Positions 11,640 through 24,909 are shown, counted from the stretch's first letter. The stretch is 64,000 nt of DNA from Branchiostoma floridae (GCF_000003815.2 NW_023365776.1:1-64000), one strand, 5' to 3'. The notes: generated by a model from the sequence alone, not told the origin. Program-made: numbers and translations.

Positions 11640-14241
11640 GAGAGACAAACCTGGAGGCAACTCTCTATCTTCATGTCTACCTTGTCCCCCCAACGACCTG
11701 GAGGTCAGGGTAGGCAGGTAGGTAGGTATGAAGGTCATGCGACACTTTTCTTAGATGTAACATCGTGTGTTAATTACAACTGTTGTAACCCTTCACTGTA
11801 GTATTTTGTATATGTACGCCATACATGATAGCAAGTGAATAGGTGGTATGTTGAATTGAACCCGTGGCTCTTGGTAGTTTATCAGTAGGCGCTGCGGTGG
11901 TGAAAGCACCAAGCCGGTTAGTTAGCATTATTAACTAGAGAATGGCCTTGAACGGAGCGCTCTGCAGACAGAGAGTCCAAGTCCGGCCCGGACTGTTTGA
12001 TAGAAATTTCCACATCCGGTCAAGACCTCCTCAGTTTCACTTGCCGTCTGCTATGAATTTCTGTTATGTGTATAGAAGATCGATCGGTGTATTTTTAACC
12101 AGTTTTTGTCTTGTTTTTTTTTTTTCTGACGTCTGGCTTACGAAATTTGTAGTAGGGTATATCCTATCGTGTACCTTTGATGTATGGGGCTTTTTTTTCT
12201 ATCCGTTCTGGTTCCTGATGACAGTTCAGTAGAGTTACAAGGTCTCTTCGCTCCAAAATCGGAAATTGTGTTCTTTGTTATTCCGTTTTTTTTTCAAGCA
12301 TGAGACTGTTAGATACTTGTGTTGAACTGAACCCTGATTCTCAAATCTGCCTTCTATTTTCCTGAGCTGCGTGCTGATATAATAAGACCGGATGTGCTTG
12401 ACAGCTCATTAATTAACTAGTGATATTTCTTTCTTTTCTCCTCCATCAGTCAGCGGAATACGCGATGTTATCAATGATCATCAGTCTATGGGAATTTCTT
12501 GGAAAGCTCAATCTGATCTGAATTAACATGCGCCCTGCTACATGTTTCTTTTAAACAGACTCGTGTTCTGGTTTCAATTTATCTTCCGTCTAGCTTTGTA
12601 TTAGAATCTGTTTGGTGGATTCTTAAGTAGGCGTGTTCATGTATGATCTACAGTTTTCGTCAATGCTAAGTTGAATAGATTCTAATGTTCAGCATGATCA
12701 TGATTAGATGTGTCACGATTACAAAAGCATGTTGTTTATGGTTATGGGACTCGTCAGTCGTTATCGGCACAGCTCACGTATCTGTTTGTTGCGTTGACCA
12801 CTTTGTAGTTAGTTCTTAATTTTAGAGTTGGGGTGTCATAATTTCTCGTATGTAAGACAAGAAAACTACTCGCGTTCCTTGAGTTATTACCTATATTTCC
12901 TACCGTTACAGACACTCTCTGATCGTAATTACTTCAGTTCCTACCCATTCTAACGGACAGAAATTGTTTAATTTTTAAGGATCATGATATACTAATTTGT
13001 TGTCTTAATTTCTACCATGCAATGCGCAGTCAATTAATTGTTCATTTCTTACAGTTCAATGTCGACAGAATTACCATACAACACATGATATTTTGCAACA
13101 GTTTCATACCCTTTTCTTTCTATATGCCCACAGGTAAATGCCGTCATGACAACCCCCAGGCTACAGAGTCAATCCATTGACTTGGTCGCGGAGGGATTGG
13201 GCTGTATACCCATATTACCCAAGAAAAAAAAAACATCAAATGGGCCTCACAGCGGAAAAAATATAGCAAGAGTCACACAAACACACATGATATATAACAC
13301 AAACAAATAAAAGCCCTTATATAAATCATTACATTCATCACACAATACGGATAGATAAAAGGAAGGCATACACGACATCTATACACCAGATGTTCCTGAA
13401 TGAGTTATATGAGTGACCAACTTACCTCCCCTTTTGTTAAATAACATCAGGTGTTTTGTTACAAAATATAATATGCTGTTATTCTGCCGGTGATACGGTA
13501 AGAACTGAACAATTCTTTGACTATTTGGACAACCTACCCAACAATCCAATAGATTTTGAAAAATCCAAAATATATTTGTCTTTATAATAAAAGAAAATAA
13601 ATGAAACAAAAACGTAATACTATCTAAAACAGAAACAAAGCATTAAAATGGTGAGGCACATGCATTAAAATGGTAAGGTCAACGCATTATTCTTATTTGC
13701 CATAAACAAAAAAGTAGCTGTGTTTCCGGTGCTCAACAAAGCAAAGAGAATGAAAAGAAACGTGTATCTTTTAAATACGTATCAGCAAAGGCCTTTTCGT
13801 TCCAAATCACATAAAAAAACGTCTTCAAAACAAATTCCCTAGGGAATACTCAGATGATACCACTACGCATGCGTGTAAAAATTCCAGACATGCCTACGAA
13901 ATTCTGGGAATTTTTGTCAAACGGTCGCACTCTATAACAGTAGGCTCGCCCCTAAGGCGTCGCCAAAGAGTCTTTTATAGGACACATGTCGCCCTCCCTT
14001 TGATCAGTTTGTCAAAAGTTCAGGTAATATTTAGATTTTGATACATCTAAATTCTCACGCACAACATGGCTAAAATCAGTTCACACCTGTTGCTAATGAG
14101 CATAATGAGGTCCACGTGCACGGAGGTTCAGTTATGATTATGCAGTTCTAAAATTCTTCGCCAGATGGCGCTACTGAGCGGTCTAGTTTTTCCAATGGGT
14201 GAAAGATAAAAGGTGAAAGGTTAGAAAGCCGCAGGATCAGC
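11640..14241. other. Intergenic stretch upstream of ARMT1
   Basis: AT-rich sequence with no exon recognised. 13840-13970 is a copy of the dispersed family at 6210-6340, ending in GGCTCGCCCCTAAGGCGTCG. The promoter of ARMT1 presumably lies near 14100-14240, but no TATA box or other element was identified. Confidence 0.45.
13840..13970. repeat. Dispersed repeat copy (GGCTCGCC...GGCGTCGCC family)
   Basis: Similarity to 6210-6340 is seen in AAATTCC...ACATGCCT, TTTTGTCAAACGG.CGCAC, CTATA...AGTAGGCTCGCC and the terminal GGCGTCGCCAAAG. The terminal part recurs alone at 42567-42590 and 43345-43370. Confidence 0.6.
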
Positions 14242-17200
14242 ATGGAGCATGCCACGCTTCCTGACAGTTTGTCAGCCAAGTTCAAAGGGTTTGTAGCATT
14301 AGAACTTCCCAAATGTTCTATTTGTCACCATGCCATTGGTAACACAACATATCGTTTACGTCCGTTGTCTTTCAAGCTGTCTTCTTTTCTCTTTAAACCG
14401 TTTTGCATCATCAGAATTGGACCCCTCCTCCCCCAGGACAAAGTTTACATTTGTATGTACAATCAAACCTTGCATATGAAACTATCATAATGCCATTATA
14501 TAGAATTTGCATTCCTATTCAATCACAGCCTTCCTCAATGTGCAAGGAAGAAAAAGTTGCTATCAAAATTATGAAATCTAAAAGGCCATGAGGTTGTAAA
14601 ATGATTGAAATCACAGAACATCAATTATACCAAAATTCTAATTTTTGTTTCTTTTTGCAATCAAAATGCTTCACTCAGAGCTGGAAATACATTTTCAATG
14701 TATTAATATTAATAATAGACATACCATATGTACGGATATATTATACCAAGGAGGTTATATAACGTTTAAGTTCTATATTATCTCCTTGATCATGCTGGTT
14801 CACTCATAATAGCTGATGGCAAAAATAAATCATAACAAGACAAAGAAGCTGATTCTAATGTTACGTCATAAATGTCCATTTTCCTAAAAAATTTTGCAAT
14901 TCTTTTATTATCATATGTCATAAATCGAATCTTCCTTGACGTCCAATTTATTTAGAGTTTTCATAAATGTCGTCTTCTCAAGGATTTTCTTGCATATGTT
15001 CCTGATCAAGTATCTCTTTACTATGAATGAAATAATGACCACTGATTCCTTTCTTATCTGTTTCATGTGAAGGTCCTTTGCCTACAAGACCGTGAAGGAC
15101 CGCATACCGTCCATTCTGGTCAAGGTCATCGATGTGCTGGCCAGGAACTATGGCAAGTTCAAGGAAGACTACGGAGAGGTGAGCACAATGTCAGATTGTT
15201 TCTTCTTCAGTCCACGATGTGTATATGGAGCAACTTCCATATGACTTGTCCCACTTGTCACTATTGTTATCTTACACTGTGTTGCACTATCTATAGACTA
15301 TACCATATACATTCTGTACAATATGCTATATATAACTGGCTTTTAGCTAGGCATGCATCTACAAGTCTTTTTGGATGCGCTAAAAATGATCAAATTAGAG
15401 CACTAGACATCCTTACATGGGGGAGCATCTGATGCTCTAACAAGCATGATTTAGTTAAGATTGACCATGGGTGCTAATTACATGTCACTTGTGGTCACAG
15501 TCTTCTACTGTACCCTATCTGACAGTAATTTGACCCCTCAGGATACCTTAAAATGCACCATTTGAATTCTCAAAAACTCTTCACCATGGAAGCCTTGGAA
15601 GGTATGAGTACCTATATCACATTTGAACACCCTAGTATAAATATCCTAGCGAAAAGCCTGATATAAATGTGACAATTAGCCCTCTGCATGGCATGAACTT
15701 GCAAATAAAAGTTTTATGCAAACTGGGCTATCTAAACTTACACTGGATGGATTGTGATGATATTTGGTATAGCAGCTTTCTTTGGTACTAGTAACGCTAG
15801 TTCACCTTTATTTGCGTGGTAACCTTTATCAGTTGTATTTAACACCAGGGTATTTCAGGATATCAAGTCGATGGATGGTGGTCTCAAACTGCATTATATT
15901 GAAAAAAAAAAAGCAATTTGAAACGACCGTCCATCTACATGATATCCCTAAATATACTGTTTTTAGGTACAACAGATATAGGTTACCCCGCGAATAAAGG
16001 TGAACTAGCGTTACTGTAGCAACTTCAGGTTTTGGTATCTGTTTGTCCTGGACATGCTGTGGTCTTGATATTTTGTTTCCCTGTTGTCTGTTACTGAAGG
16101 AAGGAGTGGAGGATGCTAAGGGTGTGGTTGGCCGACTGTCAGGGCTGAGGAACGAAATGCAGACAGATAAACCTGTTCTTCCCCTGACGGACGGCAGGGC
16201 AGACGTCAAACTCTGGAACAGGTGCACACCGGTTACAATCCCAATTACTTACAATTATGCAAGATAACAATAACACAAGCAACTGGATAAAATTTTGTTA
16301 CATTTGGAATGACAATAAATTGCTTTTGTGTACAACCAAGTGTTTGTCAGTGATTCGTCCATCACCTTCCTCTGGTGACAAAACTGACCTGTAGTACTTT
16401 TCACTGCAGCTAGGTGTCGTTGCTGTGGTATGGAAAATGCATAGTCTCAAAAAATGTAATTGGAGTTCTGCTGCAAGTACATATAGCAGCTGTGCGTAGT
16501 ATTGAGGTTGTACTTGTAGTTTGTTTTACAGGTACCATGCCTTCAAGTACCAGAGTTACCAACCTAGGATTGATGAGTTAAAAAATTACAATGTATTTCC
16601 CCAGAAGTATCGTAGAGTAGAATTTGTTATCACAAAGCACAATAGAGGCATCTTTGCTGGATACTTTCAAAAGAACATTTGCAAAAGTTAATTGTAACAA
16701 GTCGTCCCGTGTGATATAACCAGCTGCTGCCACACCGCGTGCCTGCAAAGTTGATGTGTTACCCCAAAGGGCGGATATACCAACTATAGAGTCTTACTAC
16801 AGAGACAGATACTTAGAGGAGGTACATGTATGTGGTGCTGAGGTTGTACAATGTGTTTCAGGTACCTAGAGGAGGTGTCTGCGGTACAGGGTAGTCCACC
16901 AAGTTGGTTCACCTCAGCCTGGCTGTATGTGGAGTGTTATATGTACCGCAGGATCCAGCAGGCATTCGAGGACAGGTCAGTACCAATTTTACAACACATT
17001 CAGTACCAACCCGATGATACATCATACAACACATTCAGTACCAACCATACACCACATTCAGTACCAACCATACACCACATTCAGTACCAACCATACACCA
17101 CATTCAGTACCAACCATACACCACATTCAGTACCAACCATACACCACATTCAGTACCAACCATACACCACATTCAGTACCAACCATACACCACATTCAGT

Positions 17201-20200
17201 ACCAACCATACACCACATTCAGTACCAACCATACACCACATTCAGTACCAACCATACACCACATTCAGTACCAACCATACACCACATTCAGTACCAACCA
17301 TACACCACATTCAGTACCAACTATATAACACATGCAGTACCAACCATACTGCCATACATCACATCAAGTACCAACCAAACATGATACTGTAACACCAACC
17401 ATACAATACTGTGAACTTGTATTCTTTTGTGTCATATCCACCAAAATAAGCACATTTCAATGTAAAATGACCTCAGAAAACGCAAAAATTTCTTCTCTCA
17501 AACGTGAAATTGTAAGAATGATGTCTGACCCTGGCATTTAGATTTTTTACCCAAGCACACGTGAAGCACATTCAACTTATTGGCTGGAGTCCTAACCTCC
17601 ATACATAACGTGCATTACATGCTCAGTCTCCTATAATGACATTTAAGGCGATTTCCGTAAGTTCTCCGGAAGCAAGGGCGCAATATAATTAAAGGCTTTG
17701 TATTATATACTATTATGCCTTGAGATTTGAGTTAAATCTCAAGGCATAATAGTATATAATACAAAGCTTTTATTGAATAGCCACCTAAACTCAAACCATT
17801 GAGGCGATTATTTTGTAGATGACGACCAGAAAACCAATTAACCAGTGACAAGAAAAACACAAGTGAGGAATATGCTACATGTATGAAATGTAGAACTGTG
17901 ATCTGAGCTGTGTGGGTTGAATCTATATTCCTCAGTGCCATCTTTAATGACACCCTCTCGTAAGACAGCATGCACATGATGTGGACAGACACAAGCTAAT
18001 TCTGGTCTGATTGAAACTTTAAAATCTATTGTCAAGTTTTCAACAGTTCATTATTGTCTCCATCTTTATGGAAGAGCATGATTGTATTGCTTTGTCAAAT
18101 ATATAGTTCAGGTAAAGGTACAGGTCAGGACCTGAACCTGAACCTCTGTAACCAATTCCTGTACAATGCTCTACCTGATAATGTTATGTTTTGTTGGTGA
18201 AAATCCCTATAAACATACATGTATTCAATTTTGTGTTAACTTTTGACACTCTTTCTTTTCTGTTCTGTAGCACCATCCTGAGGACCTTTGACCCCTTCAG
18301 GGCCCAGAAAGAGGCTGGCTTGTTGAACTCGGAGTCTCCAATCCAGAGTCTGGCTTCCTACGTACAACAGGCCACCCAGGACCCCAGCACACTGTCACAA
18401 CAGGACATACACACATTGTTCAACCAGCTTATACAGGTCAGAGCACAAATACCTTAATTGACATTGATTTCGGGTGGGCCGATTACTCTCTCATTGCAGC
18501 CAGGGGCTGAATCGGGAGGGTCTGGAGCGAGCTGCCATTGGGCACATCTCAGGTGACCTCAATGCAACTGTCATTGCCCCAGGTGCAGCCATGGGACTGT
18601 AGACTTGTCAGGACGGCTTTATACATACCACAGGATACCTTTGGTGTTGGATTGCAGTGGTGGCACATCCTCAGCAAATCCCAATACTCATAGTGTACTC
18701 ATTGATGCAATTTAAGTATAAAATCTTAGTGGTCAGCAATGTTGAACATATCTAGATACGTAGTGACTGTCTGAGTGCAGTATAGCCAACCATAGATTTT
18801 TTTTTTTACATCTCTGTCTTTGACTTTGGAATTTAATTTCGATTTGCATTCCATTACATTTTTTTTCAATAATTGGCATATGTAGTGTTTGTTTTGCAGC
18901 AGCTGCTTTGTATGACTTACAAAACGGTTAGCCTGGTTAAATCTCGCTTATAGCAGACCGCCAAACATCCGCTGCCCCCCTAGGAGGGGCCAGTTACAGC
19001 CCTGGACAGTGGAGTTTGCATTACACAGACTACAAGATGGTCAAAAAGTTTTTTTTTGAAACTGACAAAAATTGATGTCATCTATATGATTAAATCACCA
19101 TGGCCTAAGTACATGTAGGACAGTTCATCACAAAATAGAACATCTTTGATATTTTTATGACAATTGTGAAACACTGTCTCTGAGTGGCTGGTGTGTTGTG
19201 GTGTCGACCCCTTTTCTCAGTTTCACAAAGGTCTTCATACATTGTACTTCACTGTTAAGGCCAATGCTGATGGGATTTCAATTATCTGAAGTTGGCCTCA
19301 TCCTTTCTCCGGCTAACGTTTGCTTGCCCCAGTTCCTTGGAAACCCCCTGTGCCTTAAACAGAATTTGAGACGTTCCGGCACGCATGGGGAGTCCCTTTT
19401 CATGTCTCTCCCAGCAGCCTCTATTGTTTGTTCTAACATCACAGAGAGGAACGGATAACTCTGGGGAGGAAACATAGCAGGTGATTCGTCATCGGGCTAA
19501 GGGTGGTCAAGGCAATTTGCGTTCAACCAAAAGTTCAGCGTTGGTACAATGCAACCAGCTCTTTTCAGCATCAAAAACCAATCATACGGTGTATAATCAA
19601 CAAAGGCGACATTATTTTGAGAAGGGTAACAAAAAAATCTCAAAGTTCACATTCTCCAAGCAGAGGTTAGGGGCTTTTGGACTTTTTTTTGCATTTTCAT
19701 AGGGAAGATTTCTGTTTTGTCAAACTAACTTGCGGACAAGATAGGAAACCCTAGTCGGGGGTTATTGGTACGCCTAAAAATTCCCAAACCAGCTTGAGCC
19801 TAACCTCTGCTTGGAGAATAACTTGATAATCAGAGAGAACCTGGTACTCACATTGCTGTGGCCTAGTTAAATAAAATATCATTACCAGAGCTGTAAAATG
19901 TACAGTGTAGAACGTCTCAAATTAGCAGATAATGTTGTCCCTTAATTGGTGTTGTAATGCTACATGTGATTATATCTGATTTTTCAGGAGGTGATTAGCT
20001 AATTAGCCAAAGACTTTAAGTAGACTGAACAAGATAAGTCTGATCAATAGAAAGTGAGTCTGAGTTTGGACATTCATTGAGTTGGACTTCTCTGATATAA
20101 GAATTAGCCTGTTCCAGTCTGCTTGCTATTGAAACTCTCCCCTTCATTCTTGATATGCTAATGCTGGGCAGACTAAAGGTGCACTCTCACCGTACTTACG

Positions 20201-23200
20201 TCCAACTTGCATCACTGCGGCGTTAGTTCACCGCGTCACTGTTTTATTATTTTCTCAGATTTTTTATGATTTAGATATTGCATGATACATAAAAGTATGA
20301 GTCAGTTAGAAGATGACAAAATACACTAAAAGTAAGAAAATTAATTTTTGATCCATTCATTAACCACTGAAATCCATTGAGTGTCAGACCCCGCAGCTTG
20401 ACGCTAAGTGCAGTGAGAGTGCACCCTTTAAGGTCCAACCTGGCCAGGCTGTTAGCAGAATAGAAAAATCAAAGTCATGCGCACAATATTTGATCTTGAA
20501 TGATTTCTTAGTTTCTTGAATCATTTTTGTTGCCTAATATTTCAGACTTGTCATTAAACCCAAAACTACCCGTCTAGGGCCCTCGGAGTGGAATTGTGAT
20601 CCTATTTATCTTATCTATTGACCTGGAGTCTTGACTAAGCTAAGCTATAGGTTGAAGATAGGAGCTATCTTAGCTTAATGAGTATAGCATAAGATGGGGA
20701 TGGATACTTAGCTTAATTAGGATTGCTTTTTATTAATTATAATAATCAGGCTGAATGGCCAAATTAAAGAGAGTAGGGATTACAGTGTCATGTAACTCAT
20801 CAATTTGAAAGTTCCTTGAAATTAAAAAAATTGGATAAAAGGCACAATGGGCAGTATGTATAATAATAGAAATCTAGTGTTATTAACTGTTGACAGGAAT
20901 CTCCTGAATTCTTTTCCCAGTTCATCAGAAATCTCACTTTCCTCAGATCTGACAAGTTGTCCCTCAAGCATGCAAAAGTCTTGTCTACCATAAATCTTGA
21001 AACGTTTGTCGTGGTTTTAATCTTACAAATTTTCCAGTGATCTCGCCCAAACGAATTTGTTACACCACTTATCAGTGTTCTAGCCAGCTTTATTTTTCCG
21101 TCCCCTGGATTTTAATGGAAATCCTGTCGAAGGTGCAATGATCCTAGGGGGGTCTGGGGATAATGCCTTGGAAAATGTTAAAATCTAGACCCAATGGAAT
21201 TATATTTGCTTTATTTTGAGGGGCTTGGTTCAACTAGAATCTTTACATGCCAATTGTTATCTGTCACAGGGAACGGAATGGACACAATTTTCCTCGTCCC
21301 CTGCAAGGGATGGAAGGACGGACCTTGCCATGATTATATGCGTTTCTGTCGTATAATATAACTTTGCTCCAAATTTGTCTTAAGCACAAACTCAAAACAC
21401 TGAAAAACCAGTGACCTTCTGAGTTCTACTGTGAGATTACGTTTCTGCAAAAATAACAGAAATTACAGTACTGAGCTGAGGTATGAGTTTCTTCAGGAAC
21501 CAAATCTCACTGAGACCATGTGCTGTTCATCATCTCCTGTTGTCATGTCAGATTCCAAACTAGGCCAGGAGTGCCCTCCCACCTTGTCAAACAGTTTGCA
21601 AACATTGTAGAGTAAGGAGATCAGTATCTGATACAACATGTGTGTGTGGCTGGTGGGATGTAAACATGGACAGTTGAGCTGCCTGATGCGTCTGCATGCC
21701 TTGTTCTGCTGAAGGCAACCAAATCAATATAAGCACCTGCACAGGGCTGTAGAACTTTAGTTTTGAAAGTAATTTTTTCAGCACTTTCCTACGTAATAAG
21801 ATGAAGTTACTAGATATTCCATTCCATACCGACATTCAAGGAGGAAAAAATGTGATGCGGCTGTGCCATGTAAATGCCGTGAATGTCAGCACGCTGGATC
21901 AAGGCCTAATTTTGAGGGGTTTTAATATATAAGGAATCCTCGTGCAGCTTGTTTCTGTGTCGTTTCTGACTGCTGAGCAGCTCGAAGTATGCAATAATGA
22001 TATGCAAATGTGAGAAAATAAAAATGACTGTAGTGCAGTAGATGCATATATCATTATTGCCTTATCCAGAATGTTTCCACTTTTAACGCTTTAATATTAG
22101 GTAATGCTTTAACTTTAAGTGTCTTATGAGCTATTTCAATTCACCATTAATAATTGGTCGTAGCCAACCCAATCTAATTCAACATTTCCGGTGAGCGTTA
22201 TTGTAATATTGTTTGAGAAGCGTAATCAGGCATTTTAGTTCCATGTAGCGCATAATTTATTAGTTATCCTAAACTCATCATTATTGAGGCATTGATCACG
22301 ATGAGTAGACCTCCAGAGGCAAACGCCAGATAACCCTTGGACGTCATACCCCTGAACTCTCTGGGTTCAAGACATTGTTATTGTCACCAGCTCCATATCT
22401 CATAAATCAGCAGCTTCGATGTAAAAGTTCCACTGTTACATGTAGGATTGAGTCCAGTGTGCGTTTGCGTTTGGAAGCTTTTGAATTTTTCAAATGAAGC
22501 GTTGTCTAATTTACTGTTAAGTGTTACTAGCATGCACTCCTCAATTTACCATGAAGCATTACCAGGATCCCCCATGCAGACCCTCTTAAACCGTGCCAGT
22601 AGGGTTGTGGCAATGTTCAGGCAAGTGAAAGTGAGGTTACTCTGATTTGTTTGTTTGTTTTACATAACAGGTTAACAGCCTTTAGCCTAATGCACTTTAC
22701 CCCACTTACCTAAGCACCACGTGTACATCCATACATTATACACCTGTTCTGTCCATCTATAGCACACTTACAGAGTCATGCACTTAATAATTGGTTTCTG
22801 AATAGATGCCAGAGCTTCCATTACTACTGTAACAGCACAATGTGACTTTCACAAACAACAAACCGATGCGAATACTCCTTTTTCTCCTAATTGTCATTTT
22901 TTCAACCTTCCTGACCACTTGGGTCTCAATTAGGTTCAAGGCAACTTTTTTGGGGCCAAATGGTTTTTACTCACACACTTGCACCAGTTTGTGGTTTCCA
23001 GAGGATGTCATCCATACAGTCAATCAAATCAACATGGCCTTACTGCAAATCTAAATCACTGCATTTAACTTAATGTATTAACATTCTCTTACCCTAGAGC
23101 TCTGACAAAAACTTATTTTTCTGTACTCACAAATAACTCACATGTCACAAGTCAGCATGTACATAACTTACTAGTGATGTTTTTGTTTTGCCCAGGTGAA

Positions 23201-23954
23201 TCTCTGGGGTAACAAGTGTGACCTGTCCATCTCAGGTGGTACAGAAAACTACCAGAAACATGACCCAATCCAGCAGTTATCCAGCCTCAGACCCTTCATC
23301 ATTGTCGACCAGACCGACCAGATCTGGAACAGGATCAACCAACCAGGAGCCTCCAAACGGGTGGATCTGATTGTGGACAACGCCGGGTTCGAGCTCTTCT
23401 CGGACCTGGTCTTCGCAGAAATGCTGCTTGCAACAAAACTAGCGGATGTCGTACATTTCCACCTGAAGGCAATGCCGTGGTTTGTGTCTGACGCATTGCG
23501 CGGCGATTTCATGTGGACTCTTGACGTTCTGAGGGCGTCCGGCCACGCGGCGGTGTCTCACTACGGGAACCTGTGGCACGAGCGCGTGAAGGACGGCACC
23601 TGGGTCCTCTGCGAGCACGACTTCTGGACGTGTCCGCACGACTACAGCAAGATGGAGGCGGTGGCTCCGGACTTGTACGCCGACCTGGCGAGATCCCACC
23701 TCATCGTGTTCAAGGGCGATCTGAACTACCGTAAGATTACCGGCGACTTGAAGTGGGCGCACACGGTCCCGTTCAGCGAGGCTCTGCGGGGGTTCCTGCC
23801 GTCAGCGCTGTGCACGCTGCGTACGCTCAAGGCCGATCTGATCGTGGGGTTGGAGGAGGGTCAAGCGGAACGCATCGAGAGAGAGGCGGAGGAAGCATCT
23901 GATTGGATGGTTAGTGGGAACTGGGCTGTTGTCCAATATTGTGAGCAGCTTTGA
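14242..23954 (+). CDS. ARMT1: Damage-control phosphatase / protein-glutamate methyltransferase ARMT1 (DUF89 family), six exons
   Basis: Exons are 14242-14288, 15073-15178, 16100-16221, 16862-16975, 18271-18436 and 23196-23954, with all phases matching, giving 437 aa against about 440 in vertebrates. Recognisable blocks in order are SFAYKTVKDRIPSIL (exon 2), LRNEMQTDKPVLPL (exon 3), WLYVECYMYRRI (exon 4), LWGNKCDLSISGG, VDNAGFELFSDLV, PWFVSDA and VFKGDLNYRKITGD (exon 6). DUF89 proteins are metal-dependent (Mn/Ni/Co) phosphatases acting on damaged or excess phosphometabolites; a carboxyl-methyltransferase activity has also been reported for human ARMT1. The expected metal ligands, Asp246-Asn247 in VDNAGFEL and Asp284 in WFVSD, are all present, so the protein should be active. 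The start is chosen because MEHATLPDSLSAKFKG joins SFAYKTVKD in frame exactly as in the family. The protein is probably cytosolic; no signal peptide or membrane segment is seen. Confidence 0.95.
15790..16015. mobile_element. MITE with TTCACC-containing inverted ends, copy 1
   Basis: AGTAACGCTAGTTCACCTTT at the left is mirrored by the complement of AAAGGTGAACTAGCGTTACT at the right, and the next bases (GGTAACC / GGTTACC) are also paired. There is no coding capacity. A second copy with the same ends lies at 24699-24909. The element sits in intron 2 of ARMT1. No clean target-site duplication could be fixed. Confidence 0.8.
16981..17335. repeat. 23-bp minisatellite in ARMT1 intron 4
   Basis: The unit CCATACACCACATTCAGTAC (plus CAA) is repeated about 12 times almost without change from 17043 to 17320, with degenerate units at both ends. 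It begins only a few bases after the exon 4 donor at 16975/16976. Two long open frames across it merely reflect the repeat and are not genes. Confidence 0.95.
17695..17767. repeat. Perfect 34-bp inverted repeat with 5-base loop
   Basis: The left arm 17695-17728 and right arm 17734-17767 are perfect reverse complements, separated by GAGTT. The stem is AT-rich (TATTATATACTATTATGCC within it). It lies in intron 4 of ARMT1. It may be the relic of a foldback transposon or a recent palindrome, and it should extrude or fold as a strong hairpin. Confidence 0.92.
19651..19819. mobile_element. MITE with CTCCAAGCAGAGGTTAGG inverted ends
   Basis: ATTCTCCAAGCAGAGGTTAG at the left is the reverse complement of CTAACCTCTGCTTGGAGAAT at the right. 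The element is about 169 bp with no coding capacity, in ARMT1 intron 5. The outer TCTCCAAGCAG is shared with the hAT-like element at 28322-28496, suggesting related families. No target-site duplication was identified. Confidence 0.82.
20176..20432. mobile_element. MITE with GTGCACTCTCAC inverted ends
   Basis: TAAAGGTGCACTCTCAC at the left pairs with GTGAGAGTGCACCCTTTA at the right with a one-base indel. Just inside, CGTACTTACGTCCAA and TTGACGCTAAGTGCAG are imperfect complements. Length is about 257 bp, AT-rich interior, no coding capacity. It lies in ARMT1 intron 5. Confidence 0.75.
20433..23195. other. Remainder of ARMT1 intron 5
   Basis: This long intron holds no recognised exon. Open frames at 21587-21835 and 22448-22645 show no domain. 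Confidence 0.5.
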
Positions 23955-24698
23955 GTCAGGATATGTGGAGAAAGAGCTTTCCAAAATGGGACAATTGCAA
24001 AATACAAAAATGTATGTATAAAGCCATGTTGAGTTGATTACTTTTTTTTGTACATGGATGACGTCCACACATGCATCAATTTTTTTCGGCTGTTTCCCAA
24101 AAATAAGTGTTTGACCATACTCGAATCGTACAATGCAGCTGCAAAGGAAGCAAATGTGTGTTGTACAATTTGCAAACAAAAAATTGAAAAATTACTACTT
24201 ATGTCGTAGAGTGCCAAAGTCAGTCCCAAAGTCAAAGATATGCCATACTCTGTGTGTTCAATCATTTGTTCATTGCAACCTTTCTGACCACTTAGATGAT
24301 AGATCTCATATTTTTGATAAAGGTAACTTTTTTTGCCAAACTATGTTTTATTCGCAGTTTTTTAGTCCCATAGGATGTCATCCATATAATCAAATCAACA
24401 TGGCCTAATGTTAACTTGACTAAATAATGCTCCTAATGTAGGGGAGGGGCCAATTAGCCCCTGGCAGCGAGGGATTGATAAACACAGGCTATGCACCTTG
24501 TATGCACCTCGTCCTGGAAGATTGGTAACTGTTACCGTTTTTGTAAAAAGTATGTTATGCATGTCAAAGGATGTTGTATGCTGGTGAATTATTAAACATG
24601 AATCTGGAAAGTTTTATATTGTTTGTAATCAATGTCAAGAGATTTAAAGTTCAAGTACAATGTACTTGCAATGTCTCCAAGTTGTTCGTTGTGCAATA
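23955..24698. other. 3' flank of ARMT1
   Basis: Presumed 3' UTR and intergenic DNA. No canonical AATAAA was found close to the stop. Phrases such as CATCCATA...CAATCAAATCAACATGGCCT occur both at 23010-23040 and at 24378-24406, so a local repeat is present. Confidence 0.45.
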
Positions 24699-24909
24699 TA
24701 ACGCTGGTTCACCTTTATCCGAGGGTAACCTATATTCATTGTTTGTACAAAAAAACGTATTTAGGGATATAGATTCGACAGACGGTGGTTTTAAATCGGA
24801 ACATTTTGAAAATATGAAACCACTGTCAGCAGACTTAATACTCCTAAATGTGCTGTTTTTAAAGACAACGGATAAAGGTCACCCCACGGATAAAGGTGAA
24901 CGAGTGTTA
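24699..24909. mobile_element. MITE with TTCACC-containing inverted ends, copy 2
   Basis: TAACGCTGGTTCACCTTTAT at the left is mirrored by ATAAAGGTGAACGAGTGTTA at the right, with GGGTAACC inside the left end and a GGTCACCCC counterpart at the right. It is the same family as 15790-16015 but more diverged. An apparent TA dinucleotide on both sides could be a target duplication but is too short to be sure of. Confidence 0.75.

Noticed and set aside
16542-16700. Possible extra ARMT1 exon after TTTTACAG/GTACCATGCC
   Set aside because: The frame does not continue the ARMT1 pattern (no LVECYMYRRI block) and the exon at 16862 fits in phase and sequence. It looks like a duplicated decoy acceptor.
16851-17384. 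Open frames of 177 and 133 codons rich in HSVPTIHHIQYQP
   Set aside because: Translation of the 23-bp minisatellite. Only the first part (16862-16975) is real coding sequence, exon 4 of ARMT1.
23249-23762. Minus-strand open frames opposite ARMT1 exon 6
   Set aside because: Antisense shadows of the strongly conserved exon.
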